NCBI RefSeq assembly: GCF_028888695.1
Contig: NZ_PNFF01000001.1
Span: 1,063,501 to 1,127,500 of the forward strand
DNA length: 64,000 bases
Direction of reading: 5' to 3'
DNA from: Bacillus methanolicus
GTDB taxonomy: Bacteria; Bacillota; Bacilli; Bacillales; Cytobacillaceae
The notes below the pieces were generated by a model that saw nothing but the letters and a program-made list of their open reading frames with translations, did no database searches and was not told where the DNA came from. The translations under genes and the position numbers were made by a program. Below are positions 54,252-63,125 of the stretch, in pieces; within the stretch, counting starts at the first letter, position 1; each line of letters starts with the position of its first letter.

Positions 54252-54535
54252 TGAACGGGAGTAAAAGAACTTTAAAAGGGAGTAAATGAACATTGAACGA
54301 GAGTAAATGTCTTCTGAACGAGAGTAAAGGCAGCTTGAACGGGAGTAAACATCTTCCCTACGGGAGTAAATGAACGTTGATCGGGAGTAAAATTCTTCTA
54401 AACGGGAGTAAAGGCAGCTTGAACGGGAGTAAACTCCATCCGAACGAGAGTAAATGAACGTTGAATGAGAGTAAACATCTTCTGAACGAGAGCAAGTGTT
54501 ATCTGAACATGAGAAAATGCAACTTGAATGAGATC
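54252..54535. repeat. 21-bp tandem repeat array, about 13 units
   Basis: Each unit is a conserved 12-mer AACGRGAGTAAA followed by a variable 9-mer. Some 9-mers recur out of order: TGAACGTTG at least twice, GGCAGCTTG twice, CATCTTCYS twice. Units decay towards 54535. An open minus-strand frame gives a 7-residue repeat 'YSRS...', which is a by-product of the period and has no start signal. Confidence 0.9.
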
Positions 54536-54610
54536 CGAAGAAAAAATAGTCCAATTGGGAACTTATTGGTGTACGCTATAAAATAGAGTTGACATTTGGT
54601 TTGATGGTTA

Positions 54611-54647
54611 ACCACAAAAGAGACTCCTTATGAGTCTCTTTTGCGGT
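54611..54647. terminator. Hairpin downstream of the MFS gene
   Basis: ACCACAAAAGAGACTC pairs with GAGTCTCTTTTGCGGT (one mismatch) around a short loop. Tails are only moderately T-rich. On the minus strand it lies ~100 nt after the MFS stop. Confidence 0.55.
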
Positions 54648-54745
54648 TTCTCATGCTTCACATTTATTGTTCTAGTTAGGCTTTTGTGATACACAAATAT
54701 TTCATTTTGAAAAATCGTTAACTCCTCGGCTTCCACGAGGAAAGA

Positions 54746-55951
54746 TTATGTTAATTCCACTCTTTTTGTTTCTTTTCCCATGAACAAAACTGCTCCTGCT
54801 CCGATTAAGATGGATACGCAGAAAATTGTAAAAATCTCATAAATTGAAAAACCTCTGGCGGTAAGATATGGCACCAATAAAGGACCCAGTATTCCGCCTA
54901 TGCGCCCAAAAGAAGCAGCCATCCCTGCCCCTGTGCTCCGGATTTTTGTAGGATATTGTTCGGGTGTATAGGCATATAAAGCTCCCCATGCTCCGAGGTT
55001 AAAAAACGAAAGGAAAGCGCCCGCTGTAACTAGTAGAGCTACTGATTCTGCAGTACCGAAGAAATAAGCACTTAGCGCGGTGCCAATCAGGTAGACAACG
55101 AGAACAAATTTTCTTCCGATTTTTTCAATAAGCCATGCGGCGGTAAAATACCCCGGCAATTGGGCAAGTGTCATAATCAGCACATACTCAAAGCTTTTAA
55201 TTAAGCTAAAGCCTTTTATCATCATGACACTCGGCAGCCAAAGAAAAATTCCATAATAGGAAAAGACGACGCAAAACCAGAGGATCCACAACATCGTGGT
55301 TTCTCGGAGATACTCTTTTGACCAGACAGCCGTAATGTTTGATAGCACCGAATTCCTTTCTGTTTGTTTCACGGAAAGGAATTTTGGTGAATCAGGCAAA
55401 TTCCAACGTAAATAAAGGGCATAAAGAGCTGGAATCGCACTCAATATCAAGGCAACCTGCCAGCCAAATTTAGGGATGATAAAGTAAGAAATGACCGCTG
55501 CAATCAACCAGCCGACCGCCCAAAAGCTTTCTAATAACACAACGATTCTGCCGCGTTTTTCTGCCGGCACACTTTCCGATACGAGTGTGGAGGCAACTGG
55601 CAGCTCTCCGCCAAGCCCCATTCCGATCAGAAATCTTAACACTAAAAAGGCACTCAAGGAAGTCACAAATGCCGAAGCACCGCTGCCCAGTGAAAATAAC
55701 AATAATGTAAGAATAAAGACATTTTTCCGGCCTATTCGGTCAGCAAGCAGTCCGAAAAACAAAGCCCCGACGGCCATTCCGATTGAGTTAATGCTGCCAA
55801 TCCAGCCCATTTGCTTGGCCGATAAGCTCCAATCAATTTTTAATGCAGCAATAATAAATGAAAGCATTCCAACATCCATCGCATCAAACATCCAGCCGAT
55901 ACCGGTAATCCCGAGCAGCTTCCTGTTTGAAATATCATTTTGTCTGTTCAT
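54746..55951 (-). CDS. MFS transporter, NiaP/AAHS-type
   Basis: ~401 residues from the ATG with CAGGAGG upstream ('MNRQNDISNRKLLGITGIGW'). Twelve helices; MFS signature between helices 2 and 3 'GLLADRIGRKNVFILTLL', 'IGMGLGGELPVASTLVSESVPAEKRGR' between 4 and 5, and 'PEQYPTKIRSTGAGMAASFGRIGG' near helix 11. 'GWMFDAMDVGMLSF' in helix 1 is typical of acid/niacin symporters such as NiaP. Substrate probably niacin or an aromatic acid; not certain. Next to the sulfonate operon but on separate transcription. Confidence 0.75.
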   Translation of the reverse strand: MNRQNDISNRKLLGITGIGWMFDAMDVGMLSFIIAALKIDWSLSAKQMGWIGSINSIGMAVGALFFGLLADRIGRKNVFILTLLLFSLGSGASAFVTSLSAFLVLRFLIGMGLGGELPVASTLVSESVPAEKRGRIVVLLESFWAVGWLIAAVISYFIIPKFGWQVALILSAIPALYALYLRWNLPDSPKFLSVKQTERNSVLSNITAVWSKEYLRETTMLWILWFCVVFSYYGIFLWLPSVMMIKGFSLIKSFEYVLIMTLAQLPGYFTAAWLIEKIGRKFVLVVYLIGTALSAYFFGTAESVALLVTAGAFLSFFNLGAWGALYAYTPEQYPTKIRSTGAGMAASFGRIGGILGPLLVPYLTARGFSIYEIFTIFCVSILIGAGAVLFMGKETKRVELT

Positions 55952-56274
55952 GTATGTCCTCCTGATTTCAAAATCACTGGCATATTTTGCCCCATTCAAT
56001 TTTTTTTAGTAAAGTAACAGTAAGCCTGCCATATTAAATATTAACACATGTCTTGATACTTAACATACTATTGTCCGTTCAAAAAACGAGCATGAGTATT
56101 AAACTCCCAACCCTAACATGGAAATAGCTTTCTTTATAAAACAGAATCAACAAATAAGGCGGTGTGAGCGAAGCAAAGCTCTAAATATTTACAAAGCTAA
56201 ACTAGTAACTTTCTAAAGATAAATTGCTATTTCTATCTTTGTTAGCTTAGCTCCGCCCCTTTTCCAAAGAAAAA
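55952..56274. other. Intergenic region with nested hairpin (56156-56260)
   Basis: Holds the MFS promoter region and a ~100-nt imperfect nested palindrome: AAGGCGG with CCGCC(C)CTT, GAGC with GCTC, AAGCTAAAC with GTTAGCTT, AAAGAT with ATCTTT. Could be a small non-autonomous element or structured 5' leader of the MFS gene. Confidence 0.45.
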
Positions 56275-56311
56275 AGAAGGTGAATGTATTCAGTTGTTAC
56301 ATTTACCTTCT
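56275..56311. terminator. Terminator of the ssu operon
   Basis: AGAAGGTGAATGTA pairs with TACATTTACCTTCT across a 9-base loop; T-tract on the minus strand (TTTTTTC). ~100 nt after the ssuB stop. Confidence 0.85.
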
Positions 56312-56411
56312 TTTCATTTGTATTTTATTGTTTTTTATTCTTAACGATCAAATGGAAGTTTCACTTTATTGCCGACTCTTACATTGACCATATGCAAGAT
56401 ATTAATAAAGG

Positions 56412-57179
56412 TTATTTTGTAAGTTTCAACTCTCTATTTGAGAATGTATTTAATCCTAAAATACGGTTGCGTATCTGGCTAATCGTAGATGCAAAGATAG
56501 GATGATCCCGTTGACGGGGGTAAGGTAAATTAATTGGAAAGTTCATAACAATTTCTCCATCTTCGATCAATATCACTCGATTGGCGAGAGCTACGGCTTC
56601 TTCCACATCATGTGTCACCAAAACAGCAGTAAACTGTTTTTCCTTCCATAAATCTTCAATGAGCTGATGCATTTCTATACGTGTCAGCGCATCTAAAGCA
56701 CCAAGTGGTTCATCTAACAATAAGATATCCGGTTCGTGTACAAGTGCCCTTGCAAGTGCTACTCTTTGCTTCTGTCCCCCGGATAGTACAGATGGCAAAT
56801 CATCTGCTCGGCCTGCTAATCCAACTTGTTCTAATAATTTATCAACCTGCTTTTCCCGGTCTGCTTTTAATCCTAAGCCTACATTTTGACGAATCTTTTT
56901 CCACGGAAGAAGACGGCCATCTTGGAACATGATTTTTGCTAATTGATTCCTTCCCTTCAGTCGTTCGCCCTTAATAAGAATGTTTCCGCCGCTCGCCGGC
57001 TCAAGGCCTGCTATCAACCGTAATAACGTACTTTTTCCGCACCCGCTTTTCCCTACAATTGCAATGAATTCTCCTTTATAAACTTTTAAATCAATGTTTT
57101 GAAGTACTTTATGAACACCAAAGGATTTATGTACGCCGGAAAGTTCTAATATAGCTTCTTTTTCTTTATTCCAAACCAT
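56412..57179 (-). CDS. ssuB: Aliphatic sulfonate ABC transporter ATP-binding protein SsuB
   Basis: 255 residues. Walker A 'AIVGKSGCGKSTLLRLIAGL', Q-loop 'IMFQDGRLLPWKKIRQNVGL', signature 'PSVLSGGQKQRVALARALV', Walker B 'DILLLDEPLGALDALTR', H-loop 'VLVTHDVEEAVAL'. It energises sulfonate import with SsuC and SsuA. 'MFQDGRLLPW' is typical of the SsuB/TauB group. Last gene of the operon, 15 nt after ssuC. Confidence 0.93.
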   Translation of the reverse strand: MVWNKEKEAILELSGVHKSFGVHKVLQNIDLKVYKGEFIAIVGKSGCGKSTLLRLIAGLEPASGGNILIKGERLKGRNQLAKIMFQDGRLLPWKKIRQNVGLGLKADREKQVDKLLEQVGLAGRADDLPSVLSGGQKQRVALARALVHEPDILLLDEPLGALDALTRIEMHQLIEDLWKEKQFTAVLVTHDVEEAVALANRVILIEDGEIVMNFPINLPYPRQRDHPIFASTISQIRNRILGLNTFSNRELKLTK

Positions 57180-57194
57180 AGATAACCCTCCTTC

Positions 57195-57962
57195 CTATTT
57201 TTGATAAGTTTGATGCCATTTTAAAAATCTTCTCTCTGCTAATTTTGCTATTATGTCTGACAGTTTTCCAAGAAGTGCATAAAGGATAATACTTAATACA
57301 ACTACATCCAGTTGCATAAATTCTCTGGCATTCATGGCCATATAACCAATTCCGGAGTTAGATGCAATCGTCTCAGCTACAATAAGCGTAACCCATGTAA
57401 TACCCAGAGCAAAACGAACTCCGACTAGAATGGAAGGAAGTGCACCTGGTAAAATAATATGCCAAAAGAGAGCAAAACCCTTTAGATCATATACATTTCC
57501 CATTTCAATAAGTGCTTTGTCTACAGACCTTATTCCATGGAATGTATTTAAGTAAATGGGAAAAAAAGTACCCAAAGCAACAAGAAACAGCTTTGCTTCT
57601 TCTTCAATACCAAACCACAAAATGACGATTGGAATCAAAGCAAGGTGAGGTATGTTTCGAATCATTTGTAAAGTAGTATCCAACAGGTTTTCTGCAATTC
57701 TAGAAAGACCGTTTATTAATCCTAACGCAAAACCAATTCCTCCTCCTAGAAGAAATCCGACAAATGCTCGCTTAGTGCTTGCACCAATGTATTCAAAAAG
57801 TAGACCTGATCGACTTAACTCAATAGCTGATTTGAGGACATCTACTGGGTTAGGTAAAACCCTGGAAGATAAGATTCCAATTTGAGATAGCAACTGCCAA
57901 GATACAAGCAATAAAATAGGTACAATCCAAGGAACAATCTTTTTTTTATTCATATTCATCAC
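57195..57962 (-). CDS. ssuC: Aliphatic sulfonate ABC transporter permease SsuC
   Basis: 255 residues with about six helices. The binding-protein-dependent permease (EAA) loop '[35 protein letters not shown]' is seen in parts ([15 protein letters not shown]). '[15 protein letters not shown]' and '[19 protein letters not shown]' match the SsuC family. Overlaps ssuD by four bases. Confidence 0.93.
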   Translation of the reverse strand: MMNMNKKKIVPWIVPILLLVSWQLLSQIGILSSRVLPNPVDVLKSAIELSRSGLLFEYIGASTKRAFVGFLLGGGIGFALGLINGLSRIAENLLDTTLQMIRNIPHLALIPIVILWFGIEEEAKLFLVALGTFFPIYLNTFHGIRSVDKALIEMGNVYDLKGFALFWHIILPGALPSILVGVRFALGITWVTLIVAETIASNSGIGYMAMNAREFMQLDVVVLSIILYALLGKLSDIIAKLAERRFLKWHQTYQK

Positions 57963-59107
57963 CTATTTGCTATTTGGTTTTTAGGGAATTCATTGTTTGC
58001 GACAATCTCTCCAAATGGACTTATTAAATTAGTAGAATCCGGAACGGTAAAATCATGTTCTAAAGGAAGATGCGGAAACAATAATTCTGAAACACGATAA
58101 GCTTCTTCTAAGTGTGGATATCCAGAAAGAATGAATGTTTCGATTCCAAGGTCAGCATATTCCTTCATTCTTTGAGCTACGGTTTCAGGGTCTCCTACCA
58201 AGGCTGTTCCCGCCCCTCCTCTAACAAGACCAATACCGGCCCATAAATTCGGACTGATTTCTAATTGATCCTTCCGTCCATTATGTAATTCCGTCATTCT
58301 CCTTTGGCCTACTGAATCAAAACGCGAGAAAATCTTTTGAGATGAAGCAATTAATTCATCATCTACATATTTAATTATATTATCAGCTGCGGCCCAAGCT
58401 TCTTGTTCCGTTTCTCTTACAATGACATGTAATCGAATGCCAAAACGAACGGTTCTACCTTTTTCTTTAGCTAATTGTTTCACTTTTGCGATTTTCTCAG
58501 CTACTTTTTTAGGTGGTTCGCCCCATGTTAAGTATACATCCACAAGGCTTGCGGCAATTTCCTGCCCAATTTCAGAAGATCCGCCGAAATAAAGTGGCGG
58601 ATAAGGTTTTTGAATAGGAGGGTATAATAATTTGCCTTTATCTATTTTTAAATATTCTCCGGAAAAGTCTGCTTCCCCCTTAGCTAACAAATCCCGCCAA
58701 ATCGTGAGAAACTCATGAGTTAGTTTATAACGCTCAGTATGGTTTAAATGCAAACCATCACCGACGAGCTCAACCGGATCTCCTCCCGTTACAACATTGA
58801 TTAATAAACGTCCATTTGACAGACGATCAAAAGTGGCTGCCATTCGCGCCGCTTGAGATGGTGAAATAAGACCGGGGCGTACAGCGACAAGAAATTTCAT
58901 CCGGGAAGTCACAGGGATTAAAGATGAGGCCACTACCCACGAATCTTCGCAAGATCTTCCTGTAGGAAGTAAAGCACCTGCAAATCCAAGATGATCGACC
59001 GCCTGAGCAATTTGTTTTAAGTAAGGGAAACTAACTGCTCTTCCACCTGTCGTTACTCCTAAATATCGTGAATCTCCATGTGTAGGTATAAACCAAAAAA
59101 CTTTCAT
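57959..59107 (-). CDS. ssuD: FMNH2-dependent alkanesulfonate monooxygenase SsuD
   Basis: 382 residues, luciferase-like TIM barrel: '[20 protein letters not shown]', '[18 protein letters not shown]', '[35 protein letters not shown]', and '[12 protein letters not shown]'-like '[17 protein letters not shown]'. With reduced flavin and oxygen it releases sulfite from alkanesulfonates. No SsuE flavin reductase gene is in the window. Between ssuA (18 nt) and ssuC (overlap). Confidence 0.95.
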   Translation of the reverse strand: MKVFWFIPTHGDSRYLGVTTGGRAVSFPYLKQIAQAVDHLGFAGALLPTGRSCEDSWVVASSLIPVTSRMKFLVAVRPGLISPSQAARMAATFDRLSNGRLLINVVTGGDPVELVGDGLHLNHTERYKLTHEFLTIWRDLLAKGEADFSGEYLKIDKGKLLYPPIQKPYPPLYFGGSSEIGQEIAASLVDVYLTWGEPPKKVAEKIAKVKQLAKEKGRTVRFGIRLHVIVRETEQEAWAAADNIIKYVDDELIASSQKIFSRFDSVGQRRMTELHNGRKDQLEISPNLWAGIGLVRGGAGTALVGDPETVAQRMKEYADLGIETFILSGYPHLEEAYRVSELLFPHLPLEHDFTVPDSTNLISPFGEIVANNEFPKNQIANR

Positions 59108-59125
59108 AATTTAGCATCTCCTTTC

Positions 59126-60115
59126 TCATTTTGTAGATAATAAAATAGCTTCATTTACATTAATTTCTTTCGGAATTAGTTTAAGTTTGAAAAATTGATC
59201 TGCAATTTGCTGTTGGTCCTTTGCCACTTCTTCATTCACCTTTTCTAATCCAAACGTTTTTCGATTAAGTGTTAATTCCAATGTCTCAACATCCATTCCA
59301 ATTTGAGGAGAAAGGAATTCTGCTGCTTCTTTTGGATTCCCTTCAACCCATTTTTCCGTCTTCTGTAGTTCCTTAAAAATAACATCCAATACAACAGAGT
59401 GCTCTTTTGCAAACTTACTAGAAGCTAAGAAAAATTCGCGATTGCTTACTAGTCCTGTTCCATCCGTAAGAATGCGGGCATTTGCAGCGCGTTCCGCTTC
59501 AGCCAAAAAAGGATCCCAAATAACCCAAGCATCTACATCGCCTTTTTCAAATGCTGCTCGAGCGTCTGCAGGAGGGAGAAAGGCTGTTTCGATATCTTCA
59601 TATTTTAATCCTGCTTTTTCTAATGCTTTGACTAATAAATAATGGACGTTTGAACCCTTATTTAACGCAATTTTCTTTCCTTTTAAATCTTTGATCGATT
59701 TAATAGGCGAATCTTTTTGTACTATAATGGCTTCTCCTTTAGGATTGGCCGGAGCATTTGCGAAGTACACGAGCGGGGCACCTGCTGCTTGAGCAAAAAT
59801 AGGCGGCGCCTCTCCTGTATGGCCAAAATCTATACTTCCTACATTAAGCGCTTCTAATAGCTGGGGTCCGGCAGGAAATTCTGTCCATTTAACAGAATAA
59901 CCAAGCGATTTTAATTCTTTTTCCAGGTTTTTCTGCGCTTTTAAAATATTTAAGGTACCAAACTTTTGGTAACCAATATGTACAACCTTTTCTTCTTTTT
60001 CATTTGAATTGTTTTCTGAAGTTTCTCCTGACGTGGATGCACTGCAACCACTAATTAGAAAAGATAATACAAAAATGAATGCTATCCACCAGTATCGCTT
60101 ATCATTTTTAATCAC
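59126..60115 (-). CDS. ssuA: Aliphatic sulfonate-binding lipoprotein SsuA
   Basis: 329 residues from GTG with AGGGGGA upstream. Lipoprotein signal 'WWIAFIFVLSFLISGCSAST' with lipobox Cys. Periplasmic-binding type 2 domain: 'HIGYQKFGTLNILKAQ', 'ALNVGSIDFGHTGEAPPIFAQAAGAP', 'DLKGKKIALNKGSNVHYLLV', 'GDVDAWVIWDPFLAEAE'. Captures alkanesulfonates at the outer face for SsuBC. First gene of ssuADCB. Confidence 0.95.
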   Translation of the reverse strand: MIKNDKRYWWIAFIFVLSFLISGCSASTSGETSENNSNEKEEKVVHIGYQKFGTLNILKAQKNLEKELKSLGYSVKWTEFPAGPQLLEALNVGSIDFGHTGEAPPIFAQAAGAPLVYFANAPANPKGEAIIVQKDSPIKSIKDLKGKKIALNKGSNVHYLLVKALEKAGLKYEDIETAFLPPADARAAFEKGDVDAWVIWDPFLAEAERAANARILTDGTGLVSNREFFLASSKFAKEHSVVLDVIFKELQKTEKWVEGNPKEAAEFLSPQIGMDVETLELTLNRKTFGLEKVNEEVAKDQQQIADQFFKLKLIPKEINVNEAILLSTK

Positions 60116-60506
60116 TAAATATTCCCCCTAATCTCTTAAAAATGACAAAAAGTTATATTTTGACAGTAAAAATAATTTTTTTAGTTTTTTAAACACATAA
60201 TGAATCACTTCCTTTATGCGGACTGAATAATAGGATAGCTCTCTTGCTTCAATTATTGAGAATCTTTCCTTAAATGGTTCAATTTGTAGATGGTATCAAA
60301 TCGACTCCTCAATTATCGAAACTCGCTTGATAATGATACCTATTAATCATATAGTTTTAGTCGATATTTTGTTTATGAAAAAGGCACCTAATCTCGAAAA
60401 ACGAGATAGGAGCCTTCGGTTGTCCGACCGGAACTGCAATTTTCAAATTGCTAGTCTCTGATGATACTTCCCTTCTACCCTCTATATATAATTCCCTCCA
60501 TATATA
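60116..60506 (-). promoter_or_regulatory. ssuA leader region with tandem hairpins and terminator
   Basis: Read on the minus strand from 60506: an AT hairpin GCAATTT-GAA-AATTGC, a second CGGT-CGGACA-ACCG directly followed by AAGGCTC, then the terminator at 60383-60414. ~265 nt more lead to ssuA. The middle hairpin plus AGGCTC resembles the ribR/sfnG leader element. It does not show the SAM-I (S-box) core. It could also simply end the ribR/fbpB transcript. Confidence 0.45.
60383..60414 (-). terminator. Strong intrinsic terminator in the ssuA leader
   Basis: Minus strand GGCTCCTATCTCG pairs with CGAGATTAGGTGCC (one mismatch/bulge) around a short T-rich loop and is followed by TTTTTC. Confidence 0.85.
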
Positions 60507-60647
60507 TCACCCTTTATTACTTTTGCTTTCTTTTTTAAACACTTTCTCGTCAATCTTCTTGTAAATTCTTTCAATTTCTTCTTTATTTCCTAATATTTGT
60601 TCTCGATTGTCTTTAACCAGTTGAGCGAAATTCTTCTTTCTATGCAT
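60507..60647 (-). CDS. FbpB-like small basic protein
   Basis: 46 residues, 'MHRKKNFAQLVKDNREQILG' ... 'IDEKVFKKESKSNKG'. The pattern basic start, 'QLVKDNREQIL', then Glu/Lys helix matches the FbpB family of small basic proteins, Fur-regulated in Bacillus subtilis and thought to act with small RNA FsrA. No Fur box was seen here, so regulation may differ. AAAGGA lies ~12 bases before the ATG. Between ribR and the ssu leader. Confidence 0.6.
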   Translation of the reverse strand: MHRKKNFAQLVKDNREQILGNKEEIERIYKKIDEKVFKKESKSNKG

Positions 60648-60705
60648 GGCAAGTTACATTCCTTTCCCTTCGAGCCCCTCAGCTGGCTTAATATTAATTG
60701 AAAGC

Positions 60706-61441
60706 TTAGATAATATATTTTTCATTTTCCTTCTCTCTAATAAATTCATGAAGCTTTCTAATGAGACCTCCATTTCCAAATCTAATGAATTTATGGTTAT
60801 CTTGTTTCAGTCCTGCATCTTTAACAAAATCCAAAAAAGCTAAAAGATAGATACGACGGTGAAGAATATTGACAATCCCGTAATCATAAAACCAGTTATC
60901 AATCGTATTATAAACACCTTTATTTAGCCCAAACCGTTGGTGGCACCATTGAAAAAACTGTAAATCAGGCAGATTAAGATATTTGCTCTTTTCTAAAGAA
61001 TTCTTTCTTACTGTTTTGATAGAAAGACCCCATGCTTTTGAATTTTTGTTTTGCATACCGAATGTCCTCCTTAATTTGATTTTTTAAAAATTCGATAGAT
61101 GGAAATTTCCGTTCATCTCTTACTTTAAAGAGAAGCTGACATTCCATTAACTCTCCATAAATATCATTCTGAAAATCTAAAAGATGAACTTCAATCGTCT
61201 TTTCTAAGTTCGATTCAAACGTTGGTTTGACACCAATGTTCATAATGCCTTTATATAGATCTCCTTTTAAAGACACTGAAACTCCATACACGCCGTTCTC
61301 TAACTGCCCGGCATCAGCATCAACATTTGCTGTAGGAAAACCGATCTCCCGCCCCTTCTTCCTTCCATGAACTACTCTTCCGCATATTGATATGTGTTCC
61401 TTGACAGCCTGAATAACCATTGCTTGCTGCATATTCATCAA
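60706..61441 (-). pseudogene. ribR: RibR homologue (flavokinase + RNA-binding domain), split by a frameshift
   Basis: 61441-60974 encodes a riboflavin kinase domain: 'GRVVHGRKKGREIGFPTANVD', 'NGVYGVSVSLKGDLYKGIMNIGVKPTF', 'EVHLLDFQNDIYGELM'. The other frame (61056-60706) gives 'LNLPDLQFFQWCHQRFGLNK', 'NTIDNWFYDYGI', 'RRIYLLAFLDF', 'FIRFGNGGLIRKLHEFI', matching the C-terminal RNA-binding part of Bacillus subtilis RibR. One extra T near 61001 separates them; without it 'KKESLEKSKYLNLPDL' reads through. RibR links FMN supply to sulfur-compound oxidation and acts on FMN riboswitches. The kinase half could still function alone. Confidence 0.8.
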
Positions 61442-61472
61442 CCTTTCTATAATGTAAAGTCCATTAAATTAA

Positions 61473-61519
61473 AGAGGCTCTCAGTTCAAGATAAAATCCA
61501 CCTTGAATTGAGAGCCTCT
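61473..61519 (-). terminator. Attenuator-type terminator in the ribR leader
   Basis: 18-bp arms 61473-61490 and 61502-61519 with a single mismatch/wobble and an 11-base loop; T/A-rich tail on the minus strand, ~30 nt before the ribR start. Confidence 0.65.
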
Positions 61520-61825
61520 AGTGGCCTAGTCGGCATGTTTGAAATTTTCAAGTAAATCTTAAGGGTTATATTAAATTAAATTAAACCTATATGTCAAGTC
61601 GGAATTCAAAATTATTTTTTAAACAAAACTACTCAAGAAGCTGATTTCCTCAACATTCTAAAAAATTAATGTTTCCACAACATAATGTAAGCAAAAAGTG
61701 AGGCTCAAAAAATTTCTATTTTTATTTCTAATACCCACTTGACAGATAGGAATTATTAGTTTTATTATTTTTAACAGTATCAGTTTATTTTAAAAGAATC
61801 TGAATACGCCAACCGGTCCACTGGA

Positions 61826-61875
61826 GGCTCATGTCGGTTCCTTATGTTTAAGGGAATTGATATGAGCCTTTCTTT
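61826..61875 (+). terminator. Attenuator-type terminator in the sfnG leader
   Basis: GGCTCAT (61826-61832) pairs with ATGAGCC (61862-61868), with an inner TTCCTTA/TAAGGGAA stem, followed by TTTCTTT. It lies ~60 nt after the promoter and ~75 nt before sfnG, with no upstream gene on this strand. GGAGG-ctc-ATG at the 5' arm could start a six-codon leader peptide (MSVPYV). Confidence 0.75.
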
Positions 61876-61948
61876 ATGAGGAAAGGAGGAGGAGAAAAGA
61901 TTTTTGGATCGGTTAACTAAATTATTAATTAAAAAGGAGGAGTAATAA

Positions 61949-63031
61949 ATGAGTTTGCAATTTGCCTATTGGGCCCCAAACGTAAGCGGAGGACTTGTTA
62001 TTTCCAACCTTCCGCAAAAAACTGATTGGACGTTTGAAGCGAATAAACGCTATGCACAAATTGCTGAGCGCTCAGGTTTTGATTATGTTTTGTTACAAAC
62101 AAGGTTCTTTGCCAGCTATGGTGCAGAAAAACAATTAGAAGCTGCTACTCTTGCATCAGCATTGGCAGCTGTAACGGAGAAGATTAATATTATTACAGCT
62201 GTTCTTCCCGGTCTATGGCATCCAGGCGTGATGGCAAAAATTATCTCTACCATTGACCACATCAGCAACGGGAGAGCTTCAGTGAATATTGTAAGCGGGT
62301 GGTTTAAAGGAGAGTTTATTGGATACGGAGAACCATGGTTAGACCATGATGAACGTTATCGTCGTTCTGAAGAATTTACCCAGGTTCTGCGCGAACTGTG
62401 GACAAAGGAAACCACTACTTTTAAAGGGGATTTTTATCGTCTCAATGAAGCACCATTAAAACCGAAACCGATTAACATCCCAAAAATCTTCCAAGGCGGG
62501 AATTCGAAAGCAGCAAGAGAAATGGCCGGACGCGTTTCCGATGTTTACTTCATGAACGGAAACTCTCTGGATAAATTAAAGCAGCAAATTGATCATGTTA
62601 AATCATTGGCCCAATCAAATGGAAGAGACATTCAATTCGGTGTTAATGGTTTCGTTATTATCCGTGATACAGAAGAAGAAGCAAAGCAAGTTCTAAGAGA
62701 TATTGTTTTACATGCAGATAAAGAAGCAGTAGAAGGATTTAAAAGCCAAGTGAAATTCGCAGGGCAATCCTCCCCTGAAGGTGAAGGAATGTGGGAAAAC
62801 TCATCATTTGAGGACCTTGTTCAATACAACGATGGATTCCGCACAGGATTAATAGGAACAGCCGAACAAGTTGCCGACCGCATTATCGAATTGAAAAAAA
62901 TCGGTGTAGATATTATCTTGACAGGCTTCCTGCACTATGAAGAGGAATTGCAGCAATTTGGTGAGAAAGTGATTCCGCTCGTAAGAGAAAAAGAAGAAAA
63001 GCTAAAAGAAGAAAAAGCAGGTGCCGTTTAG
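61949..63031 (+). CDS. sfnG: Dimethylsulfone monooxygenase SfnG
   Basis: 360 residues, AAAGGAGGAG before the ATG. Luciferase-like FMNH2-dependent monooxygenase: 'FAYWAPNVSGGLVISNLPQKTDW', 'VLPGLWHPGVMAKIISTIDHISNGRASVNIVSGWFKGEF', 'GEPWLDHDERYRRSEEF', all typical of SfnG. It cleaves dimethylsulfone to methanesulfinate, feeding sulfur scavenging with the nearby ssu genes. Charged C-terminal tail ('REKEEKLKEEKAGAV') is a local addition. Confidence 0.88.
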   Translation: MSLQFAYWAPNVSGGLVISNLPQKTDWTFEANKRYAQIAERSGFDYVLLQTRFFASYGAEKQLEAATLASALAAVTEKINIITAVLPGLWHPGVMAKIISTIDHISNGRASVNIVSGWFKGEFIGYGEPWLDHDERYRRSEEFTQVLRELWTKETTTFKGDFYRLNEAPLKPKPINIPKIFQGGNSKAAREMAGRVSDVYFMNGNSLDKLKQQIDHVKSLAQSNGRDIQFGVNGFVIIRDTEEEAKQVLRDIVLHADKEAVEGFKSQVKFAGQSSPEGEGMWENSSFEDLVQYNDGFRTGLIGTAEQVADRIIELKKIGVDIILTGFLHYEEELQQFGEKVIPLVREKEEKLKEEKAGAV

Positions 63032-63125
63032 GGCCTGCATCCTGCTTAATAAAAAAGAAGTTAACATTAATAATATAAAAATTTTCTCTTGAAATGTAAA
63101 GAGAGTCCCGGAGGAGGTACAATCT

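Larger units (their letters stand above)
61442..61948. promoter_or_regulatory. Divergent ribR/sfnG control region
   Basis: Two sigma-A-like promoters: minus TTGACA (61592-61597) with TAATAT (61568-61573), and plus TTGACA (61739-61744) with TATTAT (61763-61768), both 18-bp spaced. Each leader carries a similar 21-nt hairpin element (61514-61534 minus; 61808-61828 plus) whose 3' part is also the 5' arm of a terminator. Suggests transcription attenuation of both genes by the same signal. Confidence 0.65.

Noticed and set aside
54201-54554. 117-codon frame with a 7-residue YSRS repeat
   Set aside because: It is the by-product of a 21-bp tandem repeat; no ribosome-binding site, low complexity.
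60116-60506. SAM-I (S-box) riboswitch before ssuA
   Set aside because: The conserved AGAG..GGAGGGA core and the GGCAACC kink-turn context are missing; only a terminator and small hairpins are seen.
61442-61948. FMN riboswitch (RFN element) near ribR
   Set aside because: The typical GGGGC..GGGTG and CCGACCGGCGG segments are absent in both leaders.
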